Origin: DATJHM01 sp963777355
GTDB taxonomy: Bacteria; Chloroflexota; Ktedonobacteria; Ktedonobacterales; Ktedonobacteraceae
Direction of reading: 5' to 3'
DNA length: 64,000 nucleotides
NCBI GenBank assembly: GCA_963777355.1
Contig: CAVZQK010000034.1
Coordinates: 1 to 64,000 of the forward strand
In this document: positions 63,564 to 64,000 of the stretch, piece after piece
Layout: every line of letters starts with the position of its first letter
How positions within the stretch are numbered: the stretch's first letter is position 1
Notes under the pieces: generated by a model
What the model was told of the DNA's origin: nothing
Seen by the model: only the letters and a program-made list of their open reading frames with translations
Databases searched by the model: none
Program-made: the position numbers and the translations under genes

Positions 63564-63597
63564 AGCGAAGACCCGTTCTCCTAGCAAGACCCGTTTT
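63525..63597. repeat. Minisatellite of ~18-bp units
   Basis: Four head-to-tail units of CCTA(G)CGAAGACCCGTTCT type (63525, 63543, 63561, 63580), with two more at 63383 and 63401 in the first long repeat copy. Units are adjacent, without spacers. Confidence 0.85.
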
Positions 63598-63653
63598 CCT
63601 CTCTTTTTCTGGGCGAAGGAGGGTCATTGCAGGCAGGACTCTTGGGATGCGCT

Positions 63654-64000
63654 TCACTTTGGTGGTGATGAGGAGGGGGGACGTGGCTCTGGTTCCCAAC
63701 CAGGGGGCTCCGGCTGACTAAGACGATTGCGCAAGGTGCCTATGCCCTGGACTTCTAGTTCAACGAGATCGCCTGGTTGCAGCTTTCTTCCCTGCTCGGC
63801 TCCACTCCCAAAGCCAACGGTACCGGAGCCGAGCAGTTCGCCGGGCTGAAGGGTCTCTCCTCTGGAGGCATAGGCGATCAGTTCCTCTATTTTCCAGGTC
63901 ATGGTTGCACTGGAGCCGTGCGACCACTCTTCGCTATTGACCCGCGCGACCATGTCGAGATGGGTGAGGTCCAGTTCGTCACGAGTGGTAATCCAGGGTC
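63654..64000 (-). CDS. Fumarylacetoacetate hydrolase family protein, 5' end beyond the window
   Basis: C-terminal ~115 residues only; the frame is open to the window edge (PWITTRDELDLTHLDMVARV). Metal and active-site region features: MTWKIEELIAYASRGETLQP, GELLGSGTVGFGSG and LQPGDLVELEVQGIGTLRNR, the conserved C-terminal block of FAH-type hydrolases and isomerases. The tail is Pro-rich (EPPGWEPEPRPPSSSPP). Same strand as the cyclase-family gene, with a repeat cluster between them. Confidence 0.88.
   Translation of the reverse strand, partial: PWITTRDELDLTHLDMVARVNSEEWSHGSSATMTWKIEELIAYASRGETLQPGELLGSGTVGFGSGAEQGRKLQPGDLVELEVQGIGTLRNRLSQPEPPGWEPEPRPPSSSPPK

Noticed and set aside
63293..63597. 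Repeat array resembling a CRISPR
   Set aside because: Units are directly adjacent or in two long copies; there are no unique regular spacers and no cas genes in the window.
1..64000. tRNA, rRNA or replication origin
   Set aside because: No TPsiC-like GGTTCRA box in a cloverleaf context, no rRNA-like stretch and no DnaA-box cluster was noticed by eye; a tRNAscan or covariance search was not possible.

Overview
The window looks like a chromosomal segment of a Gram-positive-like, regulation-rich soil bacterium, most plausibly a Ktedonobacteria member (Chloroflexota). That placement is an inference. It rests on moderate GC, NB-ARC/TPR/LuxR regulators, GAF/PAS sensor kinases, a DUF6585-like membrane protein, DinB paralogues, PaoABC-type oxidoreductases and a T-box leader. 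No rRNA or tRNA gene is visible to confirm it.

Layout. 1-4.8 kb: decayed catabolic genes (threonine dehydratase-like, two Gfo/Idh/MocA oxidoreductases, a ThuA-domain gene), all broken. 4.9-8.2 kb: a DinB protein, a stand-alone long-form hisG behind a T-box leader with a His (CAC) specifier, and an Rrf2 regulator with a broken NAD(P)-binding partner. 8.4-12.1 kb: an intact paoABC-like molybdenum hydroxylase operon. 12.4-23.1 kb: a minus-strand defence island with a type I restriction-modification operon (hsdM, broken hsdS, hsdR, DUF45 metallopeptidase) and, upstream of it, a DUF3696-type AAA ATPase overlapping an unrecognised ~350-aa partner. 23.8-31.6 kb: a small membrane redox pair, a TetR gene with a perfect operator, a second DinB gene, and a ROK regulator / APC permease / ROK kinase locus. 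31.6-38.4 kb: a NarL-type two-component system with a membrane target candidate, DUF2277, an aldehyde dehydrogenase, and AraC-azlC-azlD. 38.5-43.5 kb: an IclR-centred locus with an amidohydrolase on one side and a CoA-transferase plus citryl-CoA-lyase-like gene on the other, with matching TTGTCCGT-type palindromes at both promoters. 43.7-51.3 kb: a Pro/Tyr-rich membrane protein, a broken LuxR-type STAND regulator, an FAD monooxygenase and an acyl-CoA ligase. 51.3-62 kb: transposase and repeat-protein remnants, a SRPBCC-TetR-hydrolase operon, a metallo-hydrolase, broken OmpR/histidine-kinase genes and a DoxX-like protein. 62.2-64 kb: a cyclase-family hydrolase and a truncated fumarylacetoacetate-hydrolase-like gene.

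Two window-wide themes stand out. First, about 14 genes carry single-base frameshifts or in-frame stops while neighbours are perfect. Either the assembly has indel errors or the locus is decaying; the sequence alone cannot decide. Second, related GC-rich intergenic repeats recur at 0-0.3, 12.1-12.4, 23.3-23.4, 36.3-36.5 and 63.3-63.6 kb. The best candidate for an undescribed system is the AAA ATPase plus partner pair at 20.1-23.1 kb.
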